Of a DNA stretch of 64,000 nucleotides, positions 11,908 to 24,821 are shown piece after piece. The stretch spans positions 1,508,510 to 1,572,509 of the forward strand of contig CM022676.1 in the NCBI GenBank assembly GCA_012295275.1, in the 5' to 3' direction. The notes beneath the pieces are model-generated. The model was not told where the DNA came from, made no database searches, and saw only the letters and a list, made by a program, of their open reading frames with translations. A program made the position numbers and the translations under genes. This stretch comes from Chrysomallon squamiferum (taxonomy: Eukaryota > Mollusca > Gastropoda > Neomphalida > Peltospiridae). Numbering within the stretch: position 1 is the first letter of the stretch; each line of letters opens with the position of its first letter.

Positions 11908-14114
11908 ACACATACACATTATTTGTCATAGTTTTATTGTGTTTGTAAATACTTGTAAATAAACTTTTTAAAACAATTACAAAGAAAATGTATTTAAAAT
12001 CAAATACATACATACATATATATATTTTTTTTTTTTTTACAAAGTTATTAATTATTAATTAGGCAATATCATTTCAAGAGTGCCTGTGTATATGTGTGTG
12101 TGTGTGTGAAACCAACACTAATTAATACTGTATTTTAATCTGTATTTTAAAACATTGTTGCTATTATAAACTGACCCTGTCATGGTTAGTATAGATTTTT
12201 TAAATGTTTAGTCATGATTTAAAAAATCAGCATGAAACTCAACACCCTGGGCAGCACTTCCTCAGAATTAAATTTTTACTTAGTAAGTGAATGATTCATC
12301 AAAAGATGCATGTACAAGACTAAGTGTGTGTGTGTGTGTGTGTGTGTGACATTCATATGTCATTATCATACAGACACAAAACTTTTATTAAATAAGCAAG
12401 ATGGGAGATGGTAATAAAAACTTGAATTTCTAAATTAAACTTAGAAAAAATAACTTTGTCCGTTATCTATGTCACACCCATTTTTAATGGTGGTCTATTA
12501 ATAAAACTTGTTATTTCAAACACAATTCCTTGTTCTTCTTCCTATTTTTAGCTTTTCAAATATTCAAGTGAAACCTGTATGAAAAGTTTCAAACATTTTA
12601 TTTATTTATAAATGTGAAAAATTATTTAGTTCTCTGTTGTTTTGTTTGAATATATGGATATTAAATTGACATTAAACTGATTCTCAGCTTTTAAATAAAA
12701 TATAGTATTAAATTAAATTATAGAACTGTTACTATTATGGTTAGTATTATTTACAAAAATGGTAAAGCATAACTAAACTAAAACAAAATCATAAATCAGA
12801 GAGCTATAAAGATAAATATTGTAATACAACTACTTTTTTTTTTATTAAAGATAATCGCTATATAAAGACTGGTTTAAAAAAGATATCATTCTTTTCAGAT
12901 TACAAATGAGATATGAGAAAGATTAAAAACATGACAACTGTAGTTTAAAACACAAATATAGTCAAAAATGTAGACGAGTTTGTATTAAAAGATTTTAAAA
13001 TCTGTTTCTATTATTCTGAAGATTAAGAGAACAAATTAACTAGTATTTAAATCAATAATGGAGGTGAAGGATTCCACTGAACAGTAATTGAATAACCCTT
13101 CACAGTGACAATTCTTCAAACAATAAACTGAAAGGCCAATTGCATCAGTGCAAATACTTAAATAAAACAGTACAGATTGACACACAAATGGATTCTCTCA
13201 CACACAATTAACACATCACCACCCATTCACCATTCACCCATTTACCATTCACACCCTCTCTCTACCCCAGGCTGGCCTTTTCTCTGACACAAACAACAAT
13301 AAAAGCTTCTTATGGAAATGGAATTCTTAATCACTCATTATGAGAAATCCTCAAAGTGAATTCTGAAAGTTTATTAATTACATTAGACAATTCAGCACTT
13401 AACTGTAACTTATAATTTCAAAACAAATTAAATTATGCCCATAATCTATGGCTTATTATTAAAACAACTAAATATTTTAAGAGGTTAATAATACAAACAG
13501 AATAATTTAGCATATGAATACAATCTTGCAAATAATATTTTGAAAAAACTGAGTTAAAATTGTAATTCTAATTATTAAATACATCTTAAAATTCATTAAT
13601 AAAGATACTGCCAGAAAAATACATTAAAATTCTGAAGAAAAAAAGAAGAAAATTTGTGTTAACCCAAAATCAACTGTTCATTTATTATTAATAAACTTTT
13701 AAAACAACTTTACAAAGAGTTTATTAATAATAATACTGCTAGAACAAAATAAATATAAAAAAATAAATATCATGTTCTGTGATTGCTGTATAATGCTGTA
13801 TTTTTCTTTTCATTGCAGTTTTATTAGATATCTATCATGAGTTGATCTTTTTGTTGTTCACAAAGTAGATTAATTGTCAAAAGAGCAAGAGTATGTTTGT
13901 GAACAACTGAGTGTGTTAAAACCAGCGTCTACAACAACAAAGACAGAGAAAGTGTGAAAACTTGGCTCCGTGTTGACACAGGGATTATCTGTCAATCTGA
14001 GATCTGAGATAGCACAAAACAGTTGTATTCACAAAAGCAAAGTTGTAGGTGTCTACAAACTTCATAAACATGGAAAAATAATGATTTCTTTTCTTCTTTT
14101 TTTTTTTTCTCTTT

Positions 14115-14290
14115 TTTTATGGTAAGGAGTTTATGAACTATCTATGATTTGAGGAGTATAATATTATAAATAAATTTGTGATTTGTAAGAAGTTTACACA
14201 TTATTTATTATATGTGATGTATACAGACTATCTGTGATTTGTAAGGACAGTATAGACATTCTGTTTTGTTCAGATACCTTTTTAACTAAT
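14115..14290. repeat. degenerate tandem repeat, about 60-bp period
   Basis: Recurring blocks of the form gatttgtaaggag, tatgaactatctatg and tatacagactatctgtg. Units are diverged and of unequal length. Confidence 0.5.
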
Positions 14291-16202
14291 CATGATTTGT
14301 TGTAATTTGGAAGCAACTTTATTCAAAATTTCAACTTACACAGATTTTATAGACAATCCCAAATTTGTCCTACTTTTGTACACATTTGTAGATTTAATGG
14401 ATCGATCTTAAGGTTTGTCTGTTTTACCATTTTTGACATTAAGCGCCATCTTTGTTAGCCCGTTTTGTAATATTACTTAATAAACAAAGAAACAGACAAA
14501 GAGGTGTGGCAGAATATTTAAAAAAAATATATATTTAAATATTTTTATTCATACAAAATGAAAAAAATAAAATAAATATTAAGCAGAATTAAATATTATT
14601 ATTAATTTCTTTTTTAAATCTCTAATAAAAGATCACAGCAGTTCGTATGTTTTATGTTTAAAATGTATTAAAAGCAGCCTCACTGAAGTGAAAAATAAAT
14701 GTTAGTTACTCTTTGACTCTAAACCTACAGTACGCACACACACATATATACAGTCTTATTCTTAAATAAATAAATACACATATGCAAGACATGCATATAA
14801 ACATGTGCGTCCACCCCCACATTTTATTAGTCTGCAGGCGGACATTTAAACTGTAGCCTGGTTCTCACCAGACTAGACTGGTTCTGTAATCAGTTACTCC
14901 TAACACTGAGATAAAATTTTGGTTAATCAGATTTAGACACAATAAAATCTACTCCACAAATCAGTCACAAAACTACAAAACTTAAAAAATACTCTTTGTT
15001 TACATTTATAAAATTAAAAACATTTTTGTTTTTTCAAGACTGGATATAACAAAAAAACCTGTAAAATAAGTTTGGGTTAAGTTCCTTAGAAAACCCCCAA
15101 GAAATTTGTTTTAAAAAGTTTTAGAAGACTATGAATATAATAATGAATGTTTTCACAAAAATTTGGTTTCAGTTTTTTACTAAAACAATACTAAGTGTGT
15201 GTGAGTGTGTGTGTGTTATAAAATGTAATAAAATGTCATTAAGTTTCACTGAAATAATGTTTACAAACAAGAATAAAATAATTTTCACATAGTTTGGAAA
15301 AATATATAACAATAAACCATTTTCACAAATTTTCATAAAAATTAAAGTAATATATCAAATATGAAAAAAAAGGCTCATGGAAATAGTTTAATGAAATAAT
15401 GTGTAATAAATTTCAATGTATGCAAATAAAACCTTCAAGTAACCTCACAGAATCGAGGATTCAGTGACAGAGAAAATTCATTTCACATTCAGAAAAATGT
15501 GGATGTGAAAAAAATAAAAAAATAAATAGATGAAACTTCTACTAAAGATTCCTGAAATAATAATAAAAAGACCAAAAACAAGCAACCAGGTTATGTTGCA
15601 CCAAATATTATTTACATTAAAACTTTTAAACTTATGTTTTTATTTATATATATTTATTTAAATCTTTGTTTTCTCTTGTTGCTTTATTGAATTAACAATT
15701 AAATCAAAAAGTCATTATCATATCCCTACAAACCAAAAGTCCCATTTTTATTTTATCAGTTTATATTTCTTTTACAATTTATTATATAAACAATGCAAAA
15801 ATATAAATGTATTGTTTCAAGCACAAATATTAAAATGAGCCAAACTGTATGCAAAATCAAATTAACAGAATAACAATTTAATAAATAAACAAATTTATAG
15901 TAACTTTTTGTTATTATTATTCTTCTAATGAAATATTTAACAATCAGAGATAAAATGATTTTCTGTCTTTAGCCAAACAGTAACTTAAAGATTAGTGTTA
16001 GTGTAATACACAAAATATATTTACCACACCAAAGACAGTTGCAGAGACTCTGTGTGATGTATAATATGTTTTTATCTTTTTTAAACCCTAGCTAAAAGGT
16101 CATTTTGATAATGAAATCTTTTCCAGTTTTCTATTAAAAATAATTCATTGATCCAAAGAAGTAGCCAAAATTTTAAATTATTAGTTGTTTTCATATGTTC
16201 TT

Positions 16203-16217
16203 TATTATTATTATTTT

Positions 16218-16248
<31 letters not shown>

Positions 16249-16249
16249 A
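16203..16249. repeat. (ATT)n microsatellite
   Basis: ATT trinucleotides with one interruption by a TTTTC block. Confidence 0.9.
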
Positions 16250-16629
16250 CTCTATAAACTGAACTGAACCTGCAATAACTGAGAGAAATAATAAAGTTAG
16301 AAAAAATATATTTTTTTGTTGTTGTTGTTGTTAATACTACTACTGCTGCCACTACAAAAACCTCATTATTATTTAAAGAGTCATCAATACAGTTACTTTA
16401 AGAGTTGCATTATTTATAATCTATGAATAAAAAAGAAAAGAAATAAGATTTTTAGTCATCAGTATAGCATTATTTTAACAGTTGTAATAAAGTATATTAT
16501 GAATTTTAAAAAATTAGGTTTTCAGTTGTCAATATCTCACCTAACAGTTGTAATAATTACATTAAGACGTAAAATAAATGAAAAAGAAAAGAAATCAGTT
16601 GACAACATTTTAAAACGAGTAAAACTTAC

Positions 16630-16756
16630 CGGATCGCAGACCACTGTGGTATGGTGGGTGTAGCCGGGAATGAGGCACCCACAGATGGGAGCAGTAGTTA
16701 CTCCGAGGTAAGATCATGGTGGGACCCGCGACCGGGCTTGGCGCCGGTGTAATCAT
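16630..16756 (-). CDS. ets1/2: candidate alternative first coding exon of the ets gene
   Basis: A GC-rich island in an otherwise AT-rich intron. On the minus strand it has an ATG at 16756 (peptide starts MITPAPSPVAGPT), a second in-frame ATG at 16717 in a strong CCCACCATG context (MILPRSNYCSHLW), and an open frame to a canonical donor TCCG|GTAAGT at 16630. It gives 42 codons plus one base, hence phase 1. That G joins the AT that opens the 3860-3982 exon to make its Asp codon, so splicing gives an in-frame isoform that replaces the N-terminus but keeps the MAPK site and PNT domain. No acceptor precedes it, which fits a first exon. TATAAAA (16756-16762) overlaps the upstream ATG. If it is a working TATA box, the internal ATG would be used. 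I do not recognise the peptide. Alternative promoters are established for vertebrate ETS1 and fly pointed. Confidence 0.7.
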
Positions 16757-17230
16757 TTTATACTACGTTCTACAAAACTTATTCAAAAACTAAACTGCAA
16801 GCACCACGTGAAAATGTTCAGGTGCTGCGAGAAAAAAAATTGCCAAACAACCTCAGCACATTTTAAAACTTTTATCTTAAGAAATAAAATCCAGATCCAC
16901 TAACTCCAGAACAGATGAAAAATTATTCTCAAAGCTGATAAATTATAAACTGTAAGATATTCAAGTAACACTGATGAAAAGTAAATTATTTCTTCAGTAA
17001 GAAATGTTTAAAAAGCTGGTCAGAAATAAAATAAATCCACTGAAGCAGAGGCTGATCCTTTCACACGCAATCTGTTTCAACAACTACTTTCAACTCAGCC
17101 TACACTTATGTTCTTACTAACTTATGAATGAAAACACTGGTCTTATCAATCACTATAACCCATCAGCCAATCAGGTGCAGCTGATATTAATAATATATGC
17201 AAGCCACACCCACCTGCTGTGTAAAAGGAT
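16757..17230 (-). promoter_or_regulatory. putative promoter/enhancer of the alternative ets first exon
   Basis: Upstream of the alternative first exon there is a TATAAAA element at 16756-16762. Further up, about 410-460 bases away, is a compact group: CCAAT at 17167-17171, CAGGTG and CAGCTG E-boxes at 17173-17183, a CCACACCCACC (KLF-type) box at 17204-17214, and TTATCAAT (GATA-type) near 17145. Motifs are seen directly. Promoter function is inferred. Confidence 0.4.
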
Positions 17231-19119
17231 TTATGAATGAATTTTAGACAAGTGAAGAGCCAGCTGTGGATGAAATGGGGCCCACTTGAGGAAACAAATA
17301 AATAAAATGTTGCCTTAGAGCTAAACAGAGATGAGAGGATTATTATGTGTGAGAAATTCGTCTTCTGCTTTGAGAAATTTACTGAGAACTTTTTTCACTA
17401 CAAAACAGATTATCACTAACTTCTGTGTATTTTTAAAACTTTATTTATTTTTTATATAATATTTATTTTATTTCTTCTCTTGCTTTTTATTACTTTTTTC
17501 CCTTAAAATTCATAGTTATTTAAATATTTATCCTGCCTTAATATTTATATAAATTCAAAGACCTTACAGACTAAAAATAAATAATTATAAAACCAAAAAA
17601 AACTTTTTAAAAAAGTAACCCAGCCAGAACCTCAAAGAACTTTTCTTCCTTCATTTCTGTTCCAGCAGTTTCTTTATGGTCCAGTGATCAGCTGTATGTG
17701 TGCATGAATGGGGTAAAAAAAAATCTCTGTTGGTGAGGGAGTCTGGCGTTAATATGGTATTTATCACATGTGATCTCTCACAGCCACTGAATCAAAATTC
17801 TAATACTTTCTAAACTACCAATTATAATTTTCTTTTGAAAACTTAAATATTTATTCCTGATGAGTTTTATTTTTCTTTATTAATTTTTCTTTCTCTAAAG
17901 TTATAACAACTTACAATTATTATTACTGATGATGATGATGAACATGAGGATGATAATGATGATGATGATTAATTTGTTTTTCCTGTCTTTTACTCTTATC
18001 AGTCTTATCTATCTGTCTTTTAATTTTTATTAATCATTAAAGTTGATGAATGCTGAAATACTGCTAGAACAATAATATAGTGATAACACATATTAGTTTC
18101 CTTATAATGAAGTTACCAGATTTGTTTGAACTTCCTGAGAATTTTAGTATAGTCTTATATCCTTTTACATCATTTAAGCCATTGCAGAAAAAATAATTTA
18201 AAAGCGCTCAGATTTCTTATTCTAATGTTGTGATAATAAAATTGTTTTAACAACAACAACAAAAATATTAATTTTATATTAAAATAAAACTGTGAGGCTT
18301 TGGGCTGCCTTAAGCTCCCTTTGTTTGTTATTTTTGTTTTAAAGGTTAAAAATATTTTAATCTTTCTATCTATATATAATCTACATACTGCTCTGTCTCT
18401 GTTTTTTTTTTAATATATGTTGTAATATTTCACTCACATTTTTTTTATAATCATCTGTCTTCTACATGCCATGTATTAAAAAGTTAACAAATCCAAAATA
18501 TAAGTCAGTTAATTTATCATTCATCACATTATATTCACTTTGTAACCATATCTTTGTCACCAGTTACTTGTATCTATGTATTGTAACCTTGTAATGATAT
18601 ACTCTGTAACCACTTACTCACTTTGTAATCATATACTTTGTAATTATAATAAATAAATAAGTTATTTACAATACTGTATCAGCAAATCAAAGTAATCAAA
18701 ATAATAATGGATTTAGAAGCCATTTATCATTATATTTTAAAACCAAATTAAACCTTATTAATAGATGCCTTTAGAACACATATCTGCATTTGTATGCCAT
18801 ATTAAAATGGTCACAGAAACAAGTTAGTAATTAGAATTGCTGATCTGTAAAAGGTAACTTTAATTAAATGACAAAAGTCAGTTTCAGTATTAATTTAATA
18901 AAACAGCAAACTAGTTAAACAAACTAGTTATGCTGAACTTTATAAACAGACAAAACAAAAAAAAAAAAAAAAAAATAAATAACAAAAACCCAAATTAAAC
19001 TAAAAAATTGACATTTCTAACACTATGCCTTCAATTAGATTTAGATAAAAAGAACAAAAATGCAAATAATAAGTAAAGTAAAAGTGGAAACCTGTTAAAC
19101 CCATAGGTACAACACATAC
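16763..19119 (-). other. ets intron, segment B
   Basis: Beyond the promoter-like block this 2.3 kb shows only AT-rich intron. It has a GAT/ATG-rich patch (17930-17970), a degenerate repeat of tttgtaatcatatac blocks (18538-18645) and a poly-A run near 18957. Confidence 0.6.
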
Positions 19120-19248
19120 CTTCAGTTAGATAGGGAATTAAGCCCTGATAAAATGGCTCTTGAAGCCAGATGGAATTAACGCCGTACTGATTTAGAATCA
19201 CTGTCCATTCCTTGTCAAACATGTTCTCTGTGCAGCAGCTCGCTGTAT
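19120..19248 (-). CDS. ets1/2: candidate cassette (or alternative first) exon of the ets gene
   Basis: Minus-strand open block of 129 bp with acceptor tttgggtaacag before 19248 and donor GAAG|GTATG after 19120. It is phase 1 on both sides: AT completes a G-ending codon to Asp, and it leaves with G. It contains 42 whole codons, reading TASCCTEN then MFDKEWTVILNQYGV, SIWLQEPFYQ and LIPYLTE. It could be inserted in frame between the 39375-39513 exon (or the micro-exon) and the 3860-3982 exon, adding 43 residues. An ATG at 19222 would also let it serve as a first exon. Base composition is clearly less AT-biased than the flanks, and the peptide is aromatic-rich and not low-complexity. I do not recognise it from vertebrate Ets1/2. 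Support is splice sites, phase and open frame, not homology. Confidence 0.6.
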
Positions 19249-20249
19249 CTGTTACCCAAAGATGTTGTCTCAGAGTTTAATAACCCAGAAAAAGTGATTT
19301 GTTACAAATTGATAAACATTGTTAGGTTAGTCCTGGTAAATTTTGTTATTCTTCAACTCAGATATCCTTGAAAATATACATTACAAATATATATATATAT
19401 ATATATATATATTTCAAACTACTTCCTTCTAAAAGTACCGGTTATCAACCCTCCTAAAACAGTCTTCTGAAAGTCCCTGCAATCAAATCCCGTCCAAAAA
19501 TCCCAACAAGATTTCAATCCCAAAATCACTTATAGTCTAATGCAGGTAATCTCTTACATTCTAAAATGTTCCAAAATCACAAATATCTGGATTTTAAAAT
19601 GTTCACAATTCTCAAATCCTCTTACATTCTAAAATCATTTTCTTTTTGTTTTTTAAATCTATTTAAATATATGAACTCTGACTGATGTTTTGTCATGCCT
19701 TCATATTTGAAAATCAAAATAAAACCAATGATAATCTCAGATGTAATTAATGAGGCTGGGACTGAGTTACAATAGTTCAGTTATTTGTTCAGTAAACATG
19801 AGAAAAATAATGTGGTTGAAACTAACTAAAGAACAAGTAAATGTTGTTTGTTTTTTTGCTGAAATCCATGTCACTGAATTACTTCATTTGGTAAGTTTCA
19901 GGTTCCAGATGAAGGTTTCTGAGATTTTCAGTTTCACTAACGACAGGGAAATGAAATAAGATGGAGCAGAATTACACATCAGGACAATGATGATGATTAA
20001 AAACAATGGTGTCCAGAACTAATGTTCAGCACAATGATGATGTTGATGATAACCGACCAATGATTATGATGACAATGATGATTTTTAGAACAATGCTGAA
20101 GGTTATTATAATCAAACAATGATGATGTGATGATAATCATGATGTTCTACTAAGTCCCTATGATAAAATAACACAAACCTAAACAAATAAAATAATAATA
20201 ATAATTAATTAATTAATTAATTAAAGGCCATGGACAAAACAAACACAGA

Positions 20250-22440
20250 ATAACTTTTTTAAATTCAGAATAGTGCCAACAGAGTGGAATTAACTTAAGA
20301 TAGGTAAAAGAATGTTAAGAAGAAACTTTTTATTATGAATCTGTATAACCTTGTTTCAGGGACATTTGTGTTACAGATATATTAATTACAAAACAGAATT
20401 TTTTTTTTAATTTAATTGTTTTTATTTTTTTTTTTTTTTTATAGTTTATTGGAGGGGATATATATTTTTTTAATTTCTAAGAAATAAATAAACAATACAC
20501 ACCCTGAGACATACACTTACTCACAACATTCATTTATTTACATTCACAATGCTGCCAAAGGGAGTAAAATTATGTGCTTATGTTGAATACGAGAATGTTA
20601 ATGAAAAGAAGTTTGTAATGAATGGCCTTGTTTCAGGCAGATTTTTGTTACATACATGATAATTAGAAAATAGAACGTTCTCTTAAATATGTTAATTTAG
20701 TTTCTAGGATAATCTCTTGAGTATTATCATGCTCATAAACATAAAACTAATAATTTCAAATTTATTTCCACAAATGCATTACAGAGATCAGATGTAAAAT
20801 AAAATAATTAATTTATTATTTAAAAAATAAAAATGACACTTAAAAATTTCTTCACTACAATTAAGCTTGAACAGTAGTATTCTTTTTCTAATTTACACAA
20901 ACACATAAATATTTCTTAAAAGATTTTAATTATTATATATTAATTAGATAAATATGCTTTATCACACTGATTTTCAATATTTTTAAAACTTTTATCTAAC
21001 AGCACAAATTTTACTTAGTTACTCCCCAGGCTGTGGATTACCTGCCCCCTGGTGGTTCATCATGGCGAGTAACTCTAAATCACTATGTGTCAGTTCTTCA
21101 TAATGACATTTCAGGTCAGTTTTAACTGAAACTTCTCATCTATGATTTCTTAGGCAAACAACAACAGGGTTAGTTTCTCTGTTGTATTAGAATTTGTTTT
21201 TACCTGAGAGCCATACAGACAAGTAATTGCATGTTTGTAGTTAATTGGGGATAGTTTTAATAAAGTTTATTATTTAATTTATACATAAACAAACATTTGC
21301 ACACACATATATACTATCAAAACATCTCTGATTCCTATGGTTCAAAAATATCCACAGAAAATGTTACCATGGAAACTACATGTACTATTTAATAATAGAA
21401 ACTCAAAATATAACTAACTTCATCTCAATAACAAAACTGTCGACCAATGACCCCTTTTCAAGAAATAAATATAAGTTTATCTGCAGAATGCATGAAAGAT
21501 GGATGAATGCAAGGGATGAAACTGATTTCAGATACAGATCTATCCTGATACTGACAGGGACACACTGCAAGTCTGACAGGTCTGTATACTCCAGAATACA
21601 CCTGTGGTAATAACTTTTTAAATAACCTCTTCTTTTTTCTTGCTTATTTTACATTTAGCTATTTATAATTATTTATTTATTAATAATTTTATTTATTTAT
21701 AGTTTACTTAATTCACAATTTGTGTGTATGTATACTCTATTAACAAAATGGTATATATTGCAGATATTTAACTTTAAATGAGAAAGAGTAAAAAATACCT
21801 AAAAGGTAATCCATAGTTTGAGCACGTAACTAAGTAACATTTGTGCAATTAGATAAAACTGTTAAAAAATTCACAATTCAGTGTGACAATATAAAATAGT
21901 TAGAATCTTTTAAGAAATATTTAAGTGTTTGTGTAAATTAGAACAAGAATAATACTGTTCAAGCTTAATTTTTGTGAAGAAATTTTTAAGTGTCATTTAA
22001 TTTCTTAAATAATAAATTAATTCTTTTATTTTACATCTGATCTCTGTAATTGGTTGGTGGAAGTTATTAGTTACATGTGTACGAGGATGGTAATACTATA
22101 GAAAATAATCTAAAACTTAAGTTACAAGAATGTTCTATTTTCTAATTATCATGTATGTAACAAAAATCTGCCTGAAACAAGGCCATTCATTACAAACTTC
22201 TTTTTGTTAGCATTCTGTTATTCACCATAAGCAAATGTAAATAAATGGTTATTGTATGAATGAGTGTGCTTGTCATGGTGTGTTTTGTTTTATTTATTTC
22301 TTAGAAATATAAATTAAAAAATTTCTGTTTTGTAATTTATATATCTGTAACACAGATGTCCCAGAAACAAGGTTATACAGATTCATTACAAAATAATTTA
22401 TGCAAGAATTTGTAATGTTAAGTAGTATTATTTCAAAAAG
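20250..22440. repeat. long imperfect inverted repeat with about 0.75-kb spacer
   Basis: The left arm (about 20.33-21.04 kb) is complementary, in order, to the right arm (about 21.80-22.39 kb). Paired blocks are 20335-20405 with 22320-22390, 20610-20685 with 22128-22200, 20785-20940 with 21900-22050, and 20980-21040 with 21797-21870. Inside each arm a block with aaccttgtttcag and a block with ggccttgtttcaggcag are two diverged copies of one unit. The spacer (about 21.05-21.79 kb) has no recognisable gene. It resembles a fold-back DNA transposon with long terminal inverted repeats, and a transcript through it could form long double-stranded RNA. Confidence 0.75.
21042..21055 (-). promoter_or_regulatory. 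CTCF-like motif, near-perfect core
   Basis: On the minus strand this reads CCACCAGGGGGCAG, an exact fit to the CTCF core consensus. It is in the same orientation as the 11164 motif, 9.9 kb away. It sits at the inner edge of the left arm of the inverted repeat, and the corresponding position in the right arm lacks it. Confidence 0.5.
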
Positions 22441-22931
22441 TTAGAAAATATTTGAAAGCATTAATTATTGTCTTTACATTTTTTCCTTGTTGTATAGTTA
22501 AACAAATTTTAAAATGACTGATTACAAATTTATTTCATACAATTTTTTTTTTTTTTTTCCATCCTCATTTTTTAGAAAATGACTGCTGAGACCTGAGAAT
22601 GGTTTTATGTTGAAAACACGACAATGTATTCTACAGAGAGGTGTTTTAAATAAATATTACTTTATTTTACTGAGCGAATCTGGCTGAGATTTTCTTTTAT
22701 GAAATTGCTGTAATTTATTGTAATTTTTCAGCTTATCCCATGACCTTTCTGTTAACCTTTCACAACCTTTGACATTTGTTATCTGATTGTAGTTTTATTA
22801 ATGTTAATAAAATATTTTTACTTTTTATTTTTATTTTTTTTTTAATCTGATCTTTCATCGGATATTTACAGACAAGAACAATTTTAAGTTCTTGGAAAAG
22901 AATCATTGCAATATGCACATGCATGCATTTG

Positions 22932-22933
<2 letters not shown>

Positions 22934-22967
<34 letters not shown>
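22934..22967. repeat. (CA)n microsatellite
   Basis: Seventeen CA units in the ets intron. Confidence 0.95.
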
Positions 22968-22968
<1 letters not shown>

Positions 22969-23304
22969 TTGCAGACCTACATACGTAATAATTATATACA
23001 TATATATGTAACATACTTATATATAAATTAACATGCATAATTTGACAAGTTTAATTCACTTTTAAGCCTCTTGTACAATTAACTTGTTAACTAAATATGC
23101 AAATTAGTTGACATTTGGTTTTGTTATATTTAGTCAGTTAAATTATAAAAGAAACGATTGTATTATTTTTTTTTTGACTGTTCATCTGTCTGTCTGAAAT
23201 AATCGTGTTCTTTGTCTGGTTTCAGCTTATAATGTCAGCACAGTCTATAAAATGACATTTTCTGTCCTAGATGATGACAGTTTGATGAAGATGACAATGA
23301 TGAT

Positions 23305-23545
23305 ATGGTAGTTAAAACAAAATGGATTTAAAATTTGTTGAAAGGTATGAATTTTTTAAATTTATGGTAGTCAAAATGCAGTTACAATTTGCTGAAAAGT
23401 GTAACAGTAATTTGTGGTAGTCAAAATGCATTTAAATTTTTTTGAAAGGTATTATTTGAGATAGTTAAAATGGAATTTAAATTCGTTTAAAGATATATTA
23501 ATAATATGTGGAAATTAAAATTTGTTGAAAGGTATAGTTTAATAA
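23305..23545. repeat. degenerate tandem repeat, about 60-bp period
   Basis: Four to five diverged units built on ggtagtcaaaatgc and aatttgttgaaaggtat. Confidence 0.7.
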
Positions 23546-24791
23546 TTTTGTTAAGGTAAGTCTAAAATATTTCTGCCTGTTATTAAAATAATACCATGTG
23601 CTCTGTAATAAATTCTTAAAGTGATCAATAAAGGTAAAAGTGAATGTTGAAATTTTAAAAAGCTGAACTCCTCAGGATAGTAGTGTTAGGAAAAACTCTT
23701 CAATTGAACATTTTAACACTTCACAATTGTGACATCACTAAGAACAGGTGAGTATCTGTGTGTGTCTGTGTGTGTGTCTGTGTATGGTGTATTTCTAGTG
23801 TCATTGCCAAATCATCACTTCTTGCTACAGTTTAACATTATTTAGCTGAAAACACATTATAGTTATTTCATTTCTTTCCCCTACTCCCCATTCCTATCCC
23901 CTCCTTTTTCACCCCTCCATATCCCCATCAATAATCTTTTCTGTTAGAACCCACTAAATGTGCTAGCCCACCTGTACTTCTAAATATAGTTTGTGATCAC
24001 TCCCCCACCTTCACCTGTCAATCATTTCTCACATGATTCACATCTGGCAAACATTGATGAGGCTTTCTTTAGGCAACATAAACATCCCACAATAAATATT
24101 AAATTACATTATCGTTTTGGTGAACAAAAAAAAAAAAAACGTAAATTATTATTAATAAAATCATGATTTAATTATAATTATTATTATTATTTTATTTTTT
24201 TTTTTGTTAGTTTTCAAAAAATTATAGCTGCTTTGCATTATATTATGTACATTTAATCAGAAATTATAAAAACTAAAACACAGATTACAAGTAATCACAC
24301 ACAATGATATTTTTCAAATGATAAAAACAAAAATCACTTCTTACACACCGCAATATACAAAAATACTATTAACAAACACACAGAGATATGTTTAAAATAC
24401 ACATATAAAGAAAATAATTTATAGATGCCGATACATACAACACAAATATAAGCACCTAAAGAGGGCCTCCCAATTTGCCAAGCTCTCAGTGAGCTGGTGA
24501 AATATGGAAGCTGGATAATGTCGCTTGGATAAACTGTGCATGGATCTTGTTTACAAACCACGAGTGAAGTGCTTGAAGTTACACACTAAGCAGACAGGCC
24601 TACTGTTAATCAGCTTCTTTTTTTCTTCTTTTTTTTATAAACAATGCACACACACACCTTGGTGCAGCTAGTTTAATTACATTGACCGCAATGGTCCTGA
24701 TTAAAAAAAAAAAGTGGATGAAAATTGTAATATGGGCATTTTTTAAATCTACTTTATTATTATTATTTATTTATTTACTTTTAATTTTTAC

Positions 24792-24821
24792 TTCTTTTTT
24801 TTTTTTTTTTTTTTTTTTTTT
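24792..24821. repeat. poly-T tract
   Basis: Thymine run of about 30 bases preceded by a TTC-rich patch. Confidence 0.9.

Larger units (their letters stand above)
3983..16629 (-). other. ets intron, segment A (3.98-16.63 kb)
   Basis: No supported exon. The segment is AT-rich with scattered CA, GT, GA and AT tracts. It includes a 42-bp minisatellite at 5.9 kb, a less AT-rich patch at about 5.04-5.34 kb, a CArG/DR1 cluster at 7.0 kb, a SINE-like scrap at 9.84 kb, a CTCF-like motif at 11.16 kb and a degenerate tandem at 14.1 kb. Long poly-T/poly-A runs occur throughout. Confidence 0.6.

Noticed and set aside
24334-24561. Minus-strand open block with CKQDPCTVYPSD segment
   Set aside because: Weak donor (TTTAG|GTGCTT), no acceptor and no family match. 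A forkhead-like TGTAAACA suggests regulatory DNA if anything.
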